Shown: positions 12,736 to 24,380 of the stretch, in pieces
How positions within the stretch are numbered: position 1 is the stretch's first letter
Layout of the letters: each line of letters begins with the position of its first letter
Notes under the pieces: generated by a model
What the model saw: the letters and a program-made list of their open reading frames with translations, nothing else
What the model was told of the DNA's origin: nothing
Database searches by the model: none
Translations under genes and position numbers: made by a program
NCBI GenBank assembly: GCA_027257055.1
Contig: JAPVLO010000059.1
Span: forward strand, 124,001-188,000
From: Cephalopachus bancanus
Taxonomy: Eukaryota > Chordata > Mammalia > Primates > Tarsiidae
DNA: 64,000 nucleotides
Reading direction: 5' to 3'

Positions 12736-13799
12736 CTAAGTGGCTGGTGCACACAGAGGCACCCCCACCCACTTTGGGAGGTATCCTAAACCAGGATGAA
12801 CCCCTGTCCTCCCAGCCGACCTAAAGTGTTTCCAGGCAACAGCACAGGCATTTAGTTCCTGACAAACCACCCACCTTCCAGGGCCCTGGTGGAGTCCTCC
12901 TAGCACTTGGAGCGCACGGCATGCCTTGGTCTAGGAGACACAGCTGCCGCTGGGATCTCCTGTGCTGGCCAGGAATCATCTTCCCCTCCTGCTGCCTCAC
13001 ACCCACTTCCTCTTGGCGGCTCAAATACCTTTTTGGGAGCTCGGGTTTCTGGCTGTGCTCTGCAAAGTGCTGGGTGCTGCTGAGGGAGGGAATCTGGGCT
13101 TGCCGGGAGGTTCCTGGCCAGGAGGGGTGAGGTACAGAGCAGGCCTGTTTCAGACCTTGTGTAAATATTGCTCTTGTCACGGGGAAGGCGTCTTATTTTT
13201 CTAGCCCTCCCACTCCCAAGCCTTTCCCCAAATACCCATTCTGAGATTACACAGCTGCAGTGTGCATGGAATGAAAAGGTATCTGTACTCAGCCGCCAAA
13301 GGACCCAACATCCTGACCTTCTGAACAAAGCAAACCTCCTTGTGTTTTTATGGGTGGATTTGCTGTATCTCTTAGCTCAAACTTTAAATGGTCCATTCTG
13401 CAGATTCTGGAGCATGGGAACGTGGAGAATTTCAGGCTGGACTTTCTGCTGGAGGCCAGGTGACAGGTTGGGAGTTAGCCAGGGAGTTCCAGATTCTTTG
13501 GAACAGCCAAGCAGTTTTACTGGTGAAATTGATCTGGAAACCCCAATATGCTAGAGCCTTCTTCCCTCTCTCTATCCACTTGCCCACTCTAAAGATGGTA
13601 TGATGCTGTATTACACATGCATTAACCTCGCAGGAACTCACTTAGATGTATTTGTGGGGGGGTGTTGTGGGTGGAGCACCATGCCTAGAGGTGTTTTGTG
13701 GTATGAGATATTGGTTATAGCTGCAGGCAGTGATGAAAGACTTCTGTGTGTGGATTTTTTTTTTCTTGTCTTCTCTCGGGCAAAGTGCCTTCGCTCCAA
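12736..13799. other. FLNB intron, nothing recognised
   Basis: Moderately GC-rich. It yields several overlapping open frames on both strands, none resembling a known protein and none flanked by convincing splice sites. Confidence 0.45.
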
Positions 13800-13960
13800 G
13801 TTGGACAAACCTTATGTTTAAATCCCAGTTCTGCTGGCCCACAGCTGTGTGACTCCACACAAGATACTTGACCTCACTATGCCCCACTTCCTTTCCTGAA
13901 AAATGAAAATAAGAAGGAAGCCTACCTCATAGGCTTGTTCTGAGCCTTAAAGGAGGTGAA
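13800..13960 (+). repeat. MIR
   Basis: Sense MIR: aaatcccagttctgctggcc, cagctgtgtgactccacaca, then tacctcataggcttgttctg. Confidence 0.75.
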
Positions 13961-14814
13961 ACCAAGTAGCTCTTGTCCCCTAATTCCTGATTTCCCTTTT
14001 CAAACCTGCTCATCCTCCCTGCCTTTTTGAGCTCTCACAGTCAGGATGAATAGGTTTTTCTCAGGAATGAAGCAGCTTATTAAAAAGCGTGGAACTTCTT
14101 TCCACTGCTGCAAGATATTTTCATCTTTAAAAATATATGTTCTTATTGTCACCTAACAGCTACTTCGTGGACACACTGTCCCCTTGTTGTTCCCCTCCCC
14201 CGCATCTTCCCCACACAGACCCCAGCCTCACAGCTGCTACTTGAGGGGCTGCTTGGCTGCACAGAATAGATACCATGACAAGGTTGAGATAGTTGGGGGG
14301 ACCTTGGGACAGGAGCCACAGGAACTTCCAGAAACAGCTGGATTGTGTTTAAGGGTTGCACGATAGCAACTCTTTTGTTTTATTGATAACCAGAACAATA
14401 ACTCTTTCTCTGGCCTAGGAGCTATAATTAAACCAAATATTTCCCAGCTGGGGCAGTGTCTAAGGCTCTGGCAGAAACACAGTCCTGCAGAGGGATGCCA
14501 CACCAGGGGTGCGCCATAGAGGGCACTGTAGCGGGCATGTGGCTGGTGTCTGGACACCCTAGAGGCCCCCACTGACCACACGGTCTCCCTTTGGACCGGA
14601 AAGGGGGCTGAGGGAGTGGGGATTTTTGTGGAGCAATAGACTCAGGCAGGTCGTTGGTCAGCACTCTCTTTTGGCCTAGCTTTCCTTTCATCATGAGGCG
14701 GGATGTCTGTGCAGGAGGCCCTCACTGGGCCAGCCGAGAGCCCGTGTGTCTTGGGGCTGCAGTTAGGGCATCTGAGGCTGCCCTACTGTCCTCTCAGGGG
14801 CTAAGAGATGAGCC

Positions 14815-14990
14815 TGGGTACCAGAGCCACACAGGCGTGGTTCAGAGCCAACTCTCCCACTTTCTAGTTGTGCAGAGTGACTGGAACCTCCTTGAGCCTC
14901 AGTGTCACTTGTGAGGCAGGCATCACTGTGAAAGAATTCCATGTCACATACAGGCAAAAGGGTGCTTAGCACAGGCTCTGGGGCCTGAGT
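14815..14990 (+). repeat. MIR fragment
   Basis: Sense MIR pieces: cccactttctagttgtgcag, then cttgagcctcagtgtcactt. Confidence 0.6.
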
Positions 14991-15571
14991 GGGCTACGTG
15001 TGCTCTGTCAGCAGGAGCTGCTGCTTGGTTCCTGTGCTGTTGCTGGTATTGACGGCAAAGTGTGTGGGCTGGCGGGTCACGGTGGCTGCGCCTGTCTGCA
15101 GTGTGGTGCCCAGGGTGAGGAGCCCGAGGGGGAAAAGAGGAGATGCTGGGCCTCCTTGGCTTCTCAGTCCACTCAGAGAAGAAAGGAAAGGTCAGAGGGG
15201 CCCACTCCTCCCCCACCTCCCTGGAGGCAGAGCACTTCAGGCTTACAGTATGATTCAGGCTTCTCACAGTCACAGTTCATGCCCAGAGGAAAGAACACGG
15301 TGTCCAGGCTGTTGGTGCTTGTGGGCGAAATGTCAGCCATACTCCCGCCTTGGCCTGGGAAAGGGCGCTCCCACCCCGACGGTCTGGGGTTCTCTGTGCC
15401 AAGCTCAGAATTAGTACTGATGGGTTCTCGTGCCACCAGGATGAGCCTCCTGTGAGGGCACCTGTGTGTGTTCCCACTACTGCTTCAGTGCTCTTGGGAA
15501 GGCCTCCCAAACCACACACCCTGTCCCTCCAAACCTGTATCCACACAGCATTCCCTCTTCCTTTCTCCCAG
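14990..15571. other. FLNB intron before the repeat 23 exon
   Basis: GC-rich intron without a recognised repeat. Open frames here run into the 15572 exon but are not spliced products. Confidence 0.5.
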
Positions 15572-15790
15572 GAATCCAGTCCGAATTCTTTATCAACACC
15601 ACCCGAGCAGGTCCAGGGACATTATCCGTCACCATTGAAGGCCCATCCAAGGTTAAAATGGATTGCCAGGAAACCCCTGAAGGGTACAAAGTCATGTACA
15701 CCCCCATGGCTCCTGGAAACTACCTGATCGGCGTCAAATATGGCGGGCCCAACCACATTGTGGGCAGTCCCTTCAAGGCCAAGGTGACAG
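15572..15790 (+). CDS. FLNB: FLNB coding exon, Ig repeat 23
   Basis: The acceptor is tttctcccag. It reads [40 protein letters not shown] and [20 protein letters not shown], ending GSPFKAKVT before donor gtaaca. This is the body of repeat 23, directly before hinge 2. Confidence 0.96.
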
Positions 15791-16038
15791 GTAACATCGA
15801 CCGCCTTCGGATGCTGCGGAGCTGGTCTTGTCAGATTGCCAATCATGGAAACTATGGATGATTTTAGAAATGTTGATTGAATCTACTTTGAATTTTGAAT
15901 GTCAAAAAACAGTATGACATGTCAGAAGGCAGTGTCTGAAACATGCAAAATAACTCTGCAGAATGCGGGTATGTAGTACAAGTTGAGAAAGTGTGTTAGA
16001 TGATTTTCCGTCCCTGGCAGAAAAGAAATGTGAAATCT

Positions 16039-16320
16039 GGCTCAGCCTGTAATCCCAGCACTTTGGGAGGCCGAGGCAAGTGGATTGCCTGAGCTCACAG
16101 GTTTGAGACAAACCCAGGCAACTTAGTGAGATCTCATCTCTATAATAAAGAAAATATTAGCCAGGCATCGTGGCGCACACCTGTAGTTCCGGCTACTTGG
16201 AAGGCTGAGGCAGAAGGGTCGCCGGAGCCCAGCAGGTTGACACTGGGGTGACTGTGAGCGCACCACTGCACTCCAGCCTGGGCGACAGAGTGAGACTCCC
16301 AACTCAAAAAAAAAAAAAAA
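16039..16320 (+). repeat. Alu, 5' truncated
   Basis: Starts ggctcagcctgtaatcccag and ends in an A run. The flanking words gaaatgtgaaatct and gaaatacgaaatct are its target duplication. Confidence 0.9.
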
Positions 16321-16419
16321 GAAATACGAAATCTTAAATCTTAGTATTTGTTAGATCAGTGCCTGAGAAACCCTCTCGTTTCTAATTTTCACTTTGCAAA
16401 TAATCAAAGAGTTGTATTA

Positions 16420-16740
16420 AATTTATAAAAATGTACCTCCTTCAAAACACTGCAAGAAACACCAAACAGTAAGAACCACCTCACAGCCCACCACCCCAGG
16501 TCACCACCATAAATATTGTGGGAAATCCCTTCCACGTGTCATGACTCACTGTTGTATATGGAAGGTAGATTCATTGTATAAAAATTAGAAAGTTCAGATA
16601 GAAAAATTATCCTCTCTCATGCAAATAATCATTTTTGGTATTTTGTTATATGTCCTCCCAAACTTTCACACTGCTTGTACATAGAGTATTTTATATAAAT
16701 AGAAAGTGTGAATCACACAGGGTGACTTTATGTCAGGGAA
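16420..16740 (+). repeat. AT-rich, possible old L1 fragment
   Basis: AT-rich text with phrases such as ctttcacactgcttgtacat recalls an L1M 3' region. Low certainty. Confidence 0.3.
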
Positions 16741-16987
16741 GTTTCTAGGCCTTGTTACCAAGGCCAGACTCAACCCATTTGCCCAGAAAGCCAGATCCTA
16801 GTTGTATGGGTTGGGACCCCAGGGGTTTCAAAGACATCACAGGTGTGGAATAGGGGTGGGTAGCCTTTGTATCCAGGTGCTGGGGTACAGGGGCTTACCT
16901 GGGGCATCTCTGAGGGACACTCACCTGTCCACTGGCTAAGAAACCCTCTTGGTGTGGCCATTCATGCCTGCCCCCTATCATGTCTAG

Positions 16988-17191
16988 GCCAGCGTCTCGT
17001 CATCCCTGGCTCAGCCAATGAGACCTCGTCCATCCTGGTGGAGTCAGTGACCAGGTCCTCCACGGAAACCTGCTATAGTGCCATCCCCAAGGCATCCTCA
17101 GACGCCAGCAAGGTGACCTCCAAGGGGGCAGGGCTCTCGAAAGCCTTTGTGGGCCAGAAGAGCTCCTTCCTGGTGGATTGCAGCAAAGCTG
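16988..17191 (+). CDS. FLNB: FLNB coding exon, hinge 2 and start of repeat 24
   Basis: The acceptor is catgtctag. It reads QRLVIPGSANETSSILVESV and continues through the Ser/Thr-rich hinge (TRSSTETCYSAIPKASSDAS). It ends in KAFVGQKSSFLVDCSKA, the first strands of repeat 24, before donor gtaggc. Hinge 2 is the flexible linker cut by calpain in filamins. That is family knowledge, not seen here. Confidence 0.96.
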
Positions 17192-17474
17192 GTAGGCTAT
17201 GTGGGCCTGCTCGAGGGCGGGGTGGGGCAGGGATGGCTGGGCACCTCGGTACACTTCAGCCTTCCCTGCAGTGCCCACCCCCTGTGTAACCCAGCTGTTT
17301 GCAAAAAACCATGTTCACCACTCTATTCTCCTTAATATTTTTTAAAATGGCTTCCTTCTCTTTTTGCCTCTCCTTTTATGTGACCTCAAAGTAGATAGAA
17401 AAGGTGGCATTGTCCCCATTAGATGGGCAAACTGAATCTGTAACCTTGGCCCCTTCTCTGGCACTAGTTGCAAT

Positions 17475-17720
17475 TTGAACTTGGGTATTAATTTGGGTGT
17501 CAGTGGTCAAGTTGTCTGGGTTCCGGCATCCAGCATACCTGGGCTGGAAACCTGGTTCTACCCCTTCATTCACTCATTCATTTGCTCATTCACAAAGCTT
17601 ATTAGCCATGTGACCTTGGGCAAGTTACAAAATCACTTTCTAAAGTCAGTTTCCTCTTCTCTCAAATGGGAATAACAGTACCTTCCTTAAGGTTCTTGTG
17701 AGAGGAAACAAGAAGATCCC
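17475..17720 (+). repeat. MIR
   Basis: Sense MIR core: gccatgtgaccttgggcaag, then gtcagtttcctcttctctca and aatgggaataacagtacctt. Confidence 0.85.
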
Positions 17721-17724
17721 AATA

Positions 17725-17940
17725 GCCAACACTTCTGTGGCCCTTCCTGTGTGTTAAGGGCTTGGTATATGATAACTCATAAACCTCACAGCGAGCTCTT
17801 CAGATAGGAATTGTTGTCATTCCCTGTTTACAGAGGGGGAAGCTAAGGTGGGGAGAGGTGAAATTCCTTGTCAAGGTCGCCCAAGTGTAGGAAGTGGCAG
17901 GGTAGGAATCTGAAACTTCACGGTCAAGCTCTCTGTCTCT
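17725..17940 (-). repeat. MIR
   Basis: Inverted MIR beside the previous one: ataactcataaacctcacag, tttacagagggggaagctaa. Confidence 0.75.
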
Positions 17941-18101
17941 CTACTTGCAATCACCACACTGTCCTGCCTCTCAAGGGCCCCAAGTGTCACCACAGAAGTC
18001 CAGCAGGCAGTGCCCAGCCTCTCTGCCTTTGCTCCCATATCCCTTCTTCCTGTGCCTGCCCTGCCACCCAGATGGAGTAACCGCCTCCTTCTGCCTCCCA
18101 G

Positions 18102-18289
18102 GTTCCAACATGCTGTTGATTGGGGTCCATGGGCCCACCACCCCCTGCGAAGAGGTCTCCATGAAGCACGTTGGCAACCAACAGTACAACGTCACATACG
18201 TCGTCAAGGAGAGGGGGGATTACGTGCTGGCTGTGAAGTGGGGAGAGGAGCACATCCCCGGCAGCCCCTTCCATGTCACGGTGCCTTAA
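18102..18289 (+). CDS. FLNB: FLNB last coding exon, Ig repeat 24 (dimerisation)
   Basis: The acceptor is ctgcctcccag. It reads [20 protein letters not shown], then [20 protein letters not shown], and ends [14 protein letters not shown] followed by TAA at 18287-18289. Repeat 24 makes the homodimer that lets filamin crosslink actin at an angle. Confidence 0.97.
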
Positions 18290-19800
18290 GACGATTTTCA
18301 GCAAACCCAGGGAGGAGTTCTGTGGTTGCTTTTGTTGCTTGTTTATAGCTCATTTTATACCAAGTTCTCTGGCCTGTTTGTGAGTCTGAAACCCCATCCC
18401 TAAGACGCTGCTGTTCCAAATACCTTCAGAACTAAGTCCTGGACTTGACTCCTGAGGGATGTGTTGGAGAGTCTTGAGCATTGCAAGCTCGTTCAGTGGG
18501 TTAAGAAGATCCCAAGTACACTCAGCTCAGATCGGAACTCTTGGTGACTCAGACCACCCACTGCAGACAGACCAAGAAACACAGGCAAGACTGATGTTTC
18601 TCAAAAATGAAATTGGCTAGCCTATGCTACTGGCTACTCACTCTTCAGCATTTAGAAACAAAGCTGGGAGGAGGGGGACAGGGAAGAAGAAGAAATTAGT
18701 TTAAGTTGTCATTTAGCAAAGGGGATGCCTTCAAACTAGCTCAATCTCTTCCAGTGCCCGTATTTTGTAAGAAAGGGCTGTTAAGTCGCAAGCATTGCTT
18801 TAACACTACTCTACCAATCTGCCATGCTCTCTGGCCTTCCTCCACATCTCAAAGGGCAAAGTGGATGTGGTGGCAGACTGACCTGCATGGCATTCAAGTG
18901 CCTTTCCCCACTCTCAGATGATGATTTCTTGCAGAGTCATCACGTGTGACCATCCTGGTGGCCATGTTTTTGCTTTAGTTTTTCAAGTCTTTTTCAGTCA
19001 CTTGGTCTGGGGAAATTCTGCAGTGGTGAGCAGCTCCTCGCTTGCCAAAGATCCCCCTTAACCCACACTAGCCCATTGCTTTAACACACGCCCCAGCCAT
19101 TCGTCAGCCTGGGGAGTCTTCCCAAAATGTTTAAAGTGACCTCAGGGCGGTCCGTGTATTAGCACCCCCATCATGAACCGGTCCTCTGGCATAACACTCC
19201 ACATCTGTTCCAGCCAGCCCCAGGGGTCACTTTTTCTGGAAAATAGTGATCTGTATAGATAGGAAAAAAAGAAACTCTTGGCCTGAAAGTCAGGGAATTA
19301 TTGAGGGGGAGAGGAGAACAGCAGCTCATCAGTGGTCTTTTTACCATTTGGCAGAAGCAGCAAAAGCTATGGAGCCAAAGCAACAGTGGCTGTATACTTG
19401 GCCACGACCACAAGTCATGTGAGCCTGTTTCGAAAGCAATATGCAGGTGCAGAAATCCAGAAATGGGGTGGGGTGCGGGGCAGGTTGCACACCTTCCTGC
19501 AGACCTGAGCTGGCTTTGGGATATTGCCTGACGGCAGAGCCCAGATGTATAGAGTGGTCTGGGCAGGCGAACCTTTGTGATTTGCTGCTGAGTCCTGAGG
19601 AAGCGGCCGCTGTTGCTGTGGGCGTGGTGGGGCGAGTGTTGGTAGTAGAAGCCCACCTGTAGAAACTGGAGCAGCCTGTAGCCTGATGCATGAGAACCAC
19701 AGGCATCGTTCGCTGGGATGTGGACGCCAAACTGGAATCAAACACCGACTGTAAATTGTATCTTATAACTTATTAAATAAAATGCTCCGTAAAGTTCCCC
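18290..19800 (+). other. FLNB: FLNB 3' UTR
   Basis: Sequence after the TAA up to the expected cleavage site, about 1.5 kb. It has no Alu and no recognisable MIR or L2, in contrast with the introns, which fits a transcribed and partly constrained UTR. The end is set by the AATAAA at 19776-19781. The exact cleavage base is inferred. Confidence 0.85.
19776..19781 (+). terminator. FLNB: FLNB poly(A) signal AATAAA
   Basis: Canonical AATAAA, about 1.49 kb after the stop codon, followed by a G/T-rich stretch (gtgttctgggatgtgtc) at about 19803-19819 of the kind bound by CstF. Confidence 0.85.
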
Positions 19801-20100
19801 CGGTGTTCTGGGATGTGTCATTTCTGAATAAATGATTTGAGGCCCTGAGCAGTTCTCCCAGCCCCTGGCTAAAAGGACAAAGGTTAGCAACTTGTTTTGA
19901 CGATGAGCCTGGCCTCTTTCTGTGAGGAATGTCTTTTCCTGATTATATCTGGAAACCCTCTTTCTAGGGAATGTATTTAAACAAGAAGGCTCCTCCTTGT
20001 CATTCATTCTACTGCACCGAGACACACAGGGTAATATTTGGGCCCCAGACTTCCCCTCCCTTCTTCCTCTGTCTCTCTCCTTCTCCTTTTAAGAGCTTCT
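19801..20100. other. Region just past the FLNB poly(A) site
   Basis: Intergenic, nothing recognised. Confidence 0.5.
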
Positions 20101-20280
20101 GCCTGCTGAATGCTTAGGATGTACCTAGCACCTCAACTCCTAGCCCTCACAGCAGTCCTGTGACAGCATTTTACAGACAAGACTGACTGAGACTGTGTTG
20201 ACGTGTTTGCAGACTCAAAGGTCACTTGGGGGCAGAGCCTGGGCTCAGGCCTTCTGACCCCAGAATGAAAGCTCTAAACC
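20100..20280 (-). repeat. MIR
   Basis: Inverted MIR: gtgacagcattttacagaca and gggggcagagcctgggctca. Confidence 0.65.
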
Positions 20281-20659
20281 CCTCACAGTTGCCACGCTGA
20301 GGTATCTCCAGTGGGGTGAGAGGTGGAGAGAGAAGCGGGGAAAGGAGACTGAGTTATTTTTGTGTTTCTTCTGCCATCTGGCTGCTGACTCTCCAGGAGG
20401 TGGGAGGAAGAGGAGAGGGAAGGAAGTTGACCACCTCTCATCTGAAGGGAGCAACTTGCCTGTGACCAGTGCCATGAAGCACTGTTTGCTGGACTCCTTG
20501 GAGCCAGAGAAGGTCCATGGGTTTTGGGGAGTCTACTCAGGCTCTACCTGGGAGGGTCTGGCCAGGCCACAGTATGATGCCGGATTTGCTCCCAGAAAAG
20601 CACAGCCATTGATTTCTCTGCATTCTTGAAGCCTGACTGGTTTTTGTTGAGAGGCGGCA

Positions 20660-20860
20660 GCATTTGTAAGTTAACGGCATGGGCTTTGGCCATCAGGCAC
20701 TCCAAGAGCTTAAACGCTGGCTCCTGTGTTCACTGGCTGTGTGGCCCTGGGGATGATGCCTTGCCTCACCTGAGTGTACCTTTCTCTGGGTGGTCGTGAG
20801 GATCAGATGAAATCCCACCGAGAGAGTCTCAACTGCCGAGATCAGCACCTGCTGGTGTAG
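20660..20860 (+). repeat. MIR
   Basis: Sense MIR: cactggctgtgtggccctgg, then cgtgaggatcagatgaaatc. Confidence 0.7.
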
Positions 20861-20879
20861 TGCTCCTCACACAAGACCA

Positions 20880-21441
20880 CCCCAGGGCTGCTTGCTAGCA
20901 CCTGAGGCTGCACCTGGTTGTCCCCTGCATGGGGCACATTCCCCCCCTAAAAGTCTGTTATTCCATAGACATCCCAGGGTGGAGATCTGTACACCTGTTT
21001 ACTGGTAAATGGCTAGAACTACAGGGCAATGTTTATTTGCACCCGGTCTTGGCTGCTATGGAAACCAGCTGTTTGGGCAAACACCTTGTAAATTGAAACT
21101 TGACCCTGGACAGGCCTGGTGCCAGGTCCTTTCCGACTTTCACTGTTGACTTTGCTCCTTTCCTACCAGGAGCCAATGGGGCCATGACTCTCCAATGGCT
21201 GGTGGAGGTTCGGCAGGCAGCAGTCGCCTTCAAGAAGCCCCGCCCCCTTCGCTGCCAAGAAGGAAACATTCTATTAACATGTCGCTTTGTTTCCAATGCA
21301 CTTATAAACACTTAGGCCCCTTGACCACATGTCTAGCTTTAGGACCTCAAAGGGACCTTTTGAGGAGTTTGGTGTAAAATGAGAAGGGTGCATAGGGACT
21401 TAATTTCCCTTGAAAATTGCACAGACTTAAAAAGCAGAATA
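20880..21441. other. Intergenic, nothing recognised
   Basis: No gene-like or repeat-like signal strong enough to name. Confidence 0.5.
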
Positions 21442-21755
21442 AGCCGGGCTCCGTGGCTCAGCCTGTAATCCCACGCTTTGGGAGGCTAAGGTGAGTGGAC
21501 TGCCTGAGCCCGCGGGTTCGAGACCCGCCTGAGCAACTTGGCAAGACCTCATCTCTACAATAAAAAAAATTAGGTGGGCATAGTAGCACATGCCTGTAGT
21601 TTCAGCTACTTGGAAGGTTGAGACGGAAGGATCGCTGGAGCCCAGCAGGTCGAGGCTGCGGTGGCCGGGAGCATGCCATTGCACTCCAGCCTGGGCGACA
21701 GAGTGAGACTCCAACTCAAAAAAAGAAAAAGAAATAAAAATATAAATAAATAAAA
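21442..21755 (+). repeat. Alu, young lineage
   Basis: Starts agccgggctccgtggctcag and ends in a mixed A/T tail. Flanked by aaaaagcagaataa and aaaaaacagaataa. It carries the T-arm-like B box hairpin GCGGGTTCGAGACCCGC at 21512-21528. Confidence 0.95.
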
Positions 21756-21837
21756 AACAGAATAAAGGTTACTGGCAAAATGAGTGCTTGATCCTTGTCA
21801 ACCTGCCTTTTGTATTTTGAAATAGAGTGGGCAGGAT

Positions 21838-22137
21838 TTTTTTTGTTTGTTCTTTGAGTTGGAATCTCACTCTGTTGCTCAGGATGAAATGCAGTGACAC
21901 AATCGGGGCCACCACAGCCTCGACCTGCTGGGCTCAGGCCATGCTTCTGCCTCAGCCATCCAAGTAGCTGGACCACAGGTGTGCGCCACCATGAATGGCT
22001 AATTTTTTTTTTTAATTGTAGAGATGAGGTCTTGCCAAGTTGTCCAGGCTGGGCTTGAAGGCTCCTGGACTCAGGCAATCCTCTCACCTTGACCTCCCAA
22101 AGTGCTGGGATTACAGGCATGAGCCACCGCACCTGGC
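21838..22137 (-). repeat. Alu
   Basis: Inverted dimer from the T run to gagccaccgcacctggc. Confidence 0.92.
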
Positions 22138-22919
22138 AAGATGGAGGAAGTCTCCATTAACTTGGAGGGGGAAGGGGCTTTGTATCAGAGTGATGAAAGA
22201 TCTCAGAAATATATCTTATTTAGGTTTTTTCCCTCACAATAGCAAATCATGACTTGAAGAGGGAGTAAAAATGTCCCTTTGGAGGGAGTGAGGGCTCGAG
22301 GGAGGCCAGCATTCCATTATTTCCTCTGGCTTTATCCTGAGGATGCTGCTGGAACACATGGTGGGAGGAATCTTTTTAAACAAAGGAATCCTTCTCTTTT
22401 TTGTGATAAGGCTTTTGTCTGGGCCCACGGGACCAGCTCATGTACATGGCATTTAGGGGGACCCACCCCACACCCCTCACACCCTTTTTCTCTCTTCCTC
22501 AAGAATTCTCAAAAGCAGGCAGGAAATGGAGAGTTGACGCGTGCCTCGTGGCATGGATCCACGTTGCCAAGGGGGTTTCAGATTTGCTTATCTCCCCAGG
22601 ACACAGCTCAGAGATGAAGGACTGCAGGCCTTTGATTGTCCAGTTCACCCTCTGTGTGAACACCCCTTCCTAAGGCACCAGAATGCCTCTCCCTGTCGGG
22701 GCCGCCCTCCCTTCCCAGGCAGTGAACATTCCCAGGGCAAAGCTGATGCTGAATCCGGGCAGGGCGATCTCAGAGGAGGAAACCTTGGCAGAGGCGCCAT
22801 GTCCTGGAAATGCCAGCTTCAGGCCCAGCCACAGGCAGCCAGCCTCAACACCTGAACAGCCGAGGGTGTGGGCCACGCTCAGAAGGCCGCAGGCCACATG
22901 CTGCAGGTTCAGTTCCAGT
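22138..22919. other. Intergenic, nothing recognised
   Basis: No clear gene; several short open frames with no family resemblance. Confidence 0.45.
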
Positions 22920-23010
22920 GCTGCTGCTTACCAGCGGGGATGCCTTGGGCAGTTGCCTCGTGTGCCTCGCTGCTCTCACCCATAAAATGGGGAAATAGTG
23001 GGAAACCTCC
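22920..23010 (+). repeat. MIR fragment
   Basis: Sense MIR end: ccttgggcagttgcctcgtg, then cccataaaatggggaaatag. Confidence 0.55.
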
Positions 23011-23159
23011 ATTCTAAGAAAAACTGAGCCCCAGAAGCACACCTCTGCCCCTAGCACATTCATCCCCAACCCACAGCTGCTGGGAGAGGGGCTCCTGAGT
23101 GTTGGGGAGATTTGTCTTCCCAGGACAGAGTGAAGGGTGCCCCGGAGAGAGGAAGGGAG

Positions 23160-23395
23160 CCGTTTAGCACGGTGGTTACAAACACAGGCCAGGGAGTTCA
23201 AATCCTGGCCCTTCCATGGCCTCCAGCAGGTCACTTTCCCTCACAGAAAACTGTGCCTCCGCTTTCTATCCAACGAAACGGGGTAACAGGACCCCCCTAT
23301 AGACTGTTTGGAGGATGAACTGACAAAATATATGTGAGGAGCATTTCACAGCGTCCAGTACAGGGCAAGCATTCATAAGATTATTCTCACTGGTG
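23160..23395 (+). repeat. MIR, near full length
   Basis: Sense MIR: tagcacggtggttacaaaca, gttcaaatcctggcccttcc, and the 3' end with catttcacagcgtccagtac. Confidence 0.8.
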
Positions 23396-23769
23396 AAGGT
23401 AGCATGATTCTTCTGCATGAGAGTCTACAGTCCAGGAGGGGTAGTATAAGGACACAAGTGCCAAGTCCTCGGAAAGGCAGGGTGGCGCTGGACAGCGCCT
23501 TGAGCTGGGGACTAGGTCCTGTGTTATCAGGAGGAGTATGGTGGACCAGCAAATGGCCTGGGGGCTGCGGAGTGACCGAAAGGTGGGAGGCAAATGGGAT
23601 GGGTCAGAGGCACCCAGGCGGGCTCCAGTCGGAACCGCCTGTTCTCGTGTCCTGGTTTCAGAGCTTCACCCTTTTCCCTTATCCCAGGCCTAGGCCAGAG
23701 ACAGACCTGACAGCTGCCCCCTCCTCTTTTCAGGGATGGTTACATGAGGTTTAAACGAGTTAATAAACT

Positions 23770-23930
23770 GAGAGGAAGAAAATGAGCACATCCTCAGTAA
23801 CGCTAAGGCTAGGCACTGAGTCTTCCCATCACGTTTGTTTTTTACAGCAGAGGTTGGCAAGGCTCAGAGAGGTTAAGTGACTGGCCCAAGGTCCGCAGGG
23901 AGTAACGAACGGTCAAGGCTCTGTCAAAAC
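23770..23930 (-). repeat. MIR fragment
   Basis: Inverted MIR: aaggctcagagaggttaagt and gactggcccaaggtccgcag. Confidence 0.7.
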
Positions 23931-23939
23931 TCGGTCAGC

Positions 23940-24380
23940 CTGAATTGAGGATCGGGGCCGCGAAGTCGTGCACCCTCGCAGACGCAGGGAGCAGGACCCG
24001 GAGGCGGCTCTCCCGGGCCCCTTGGAAGCGAGCACCCCGCGGCCCCTCTCCGCCCTCCCCCAGCCGCGCTTCTGCCGAGAAGGGCTTCCGCCACGTGGGC
24101 GGGAGCACGGCCGCCCGGGTTGTCGCCGGCGCCGCCGCCGCGACCGCCAGGGGTCGCCTTGGACACGCGAGCCGCGGCCGCGAGGGTTGCCCCCGCGGGG
24201 GGGAGACGCGGGTCTCCGAAGCCCGGAGGAGGGCGACATCCACCTGTCCCCTCCGAGGGGCTTCCTGGATTCCAGCATCAGACCCCGCTCCGCGACCGTC
24301 TGTCCTCAGGTCCCGCCACCCCCAGCCCCGCGAGTCCTGACTTTCCTCCCTTCAACCTTCACCCCGTCGCCGCCCCCTCC
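23940..24380. promoter_or_regulatory. CpG island, unassigned
   Basis: About 440 bp of very high GC content with dense CpG, including runs such as gccggcgccgccgccgcgac, in a window otherwise poor in CpG. It contains an E-box CACGTG at 24092-24097 joined to a GC box gggcggg, and NotI-type gcggccgc text at about 24174. No FLNB or DNASE1L3 promoter belongs here: FLNB ends 4 kb upstream and DNASE1L3 starts 35 kb downstream. It could be an intergenic enhancer or the promoter of an unannotated transcript. Confidence 0.75.

Noticed and set aside
21442..22137. Open frames translated from Alu elements (for example [16 protein letters not shown] peptides), here and throughout the window
   Set aside because: These are the usual translations of antisense Alu sequence, not genes.
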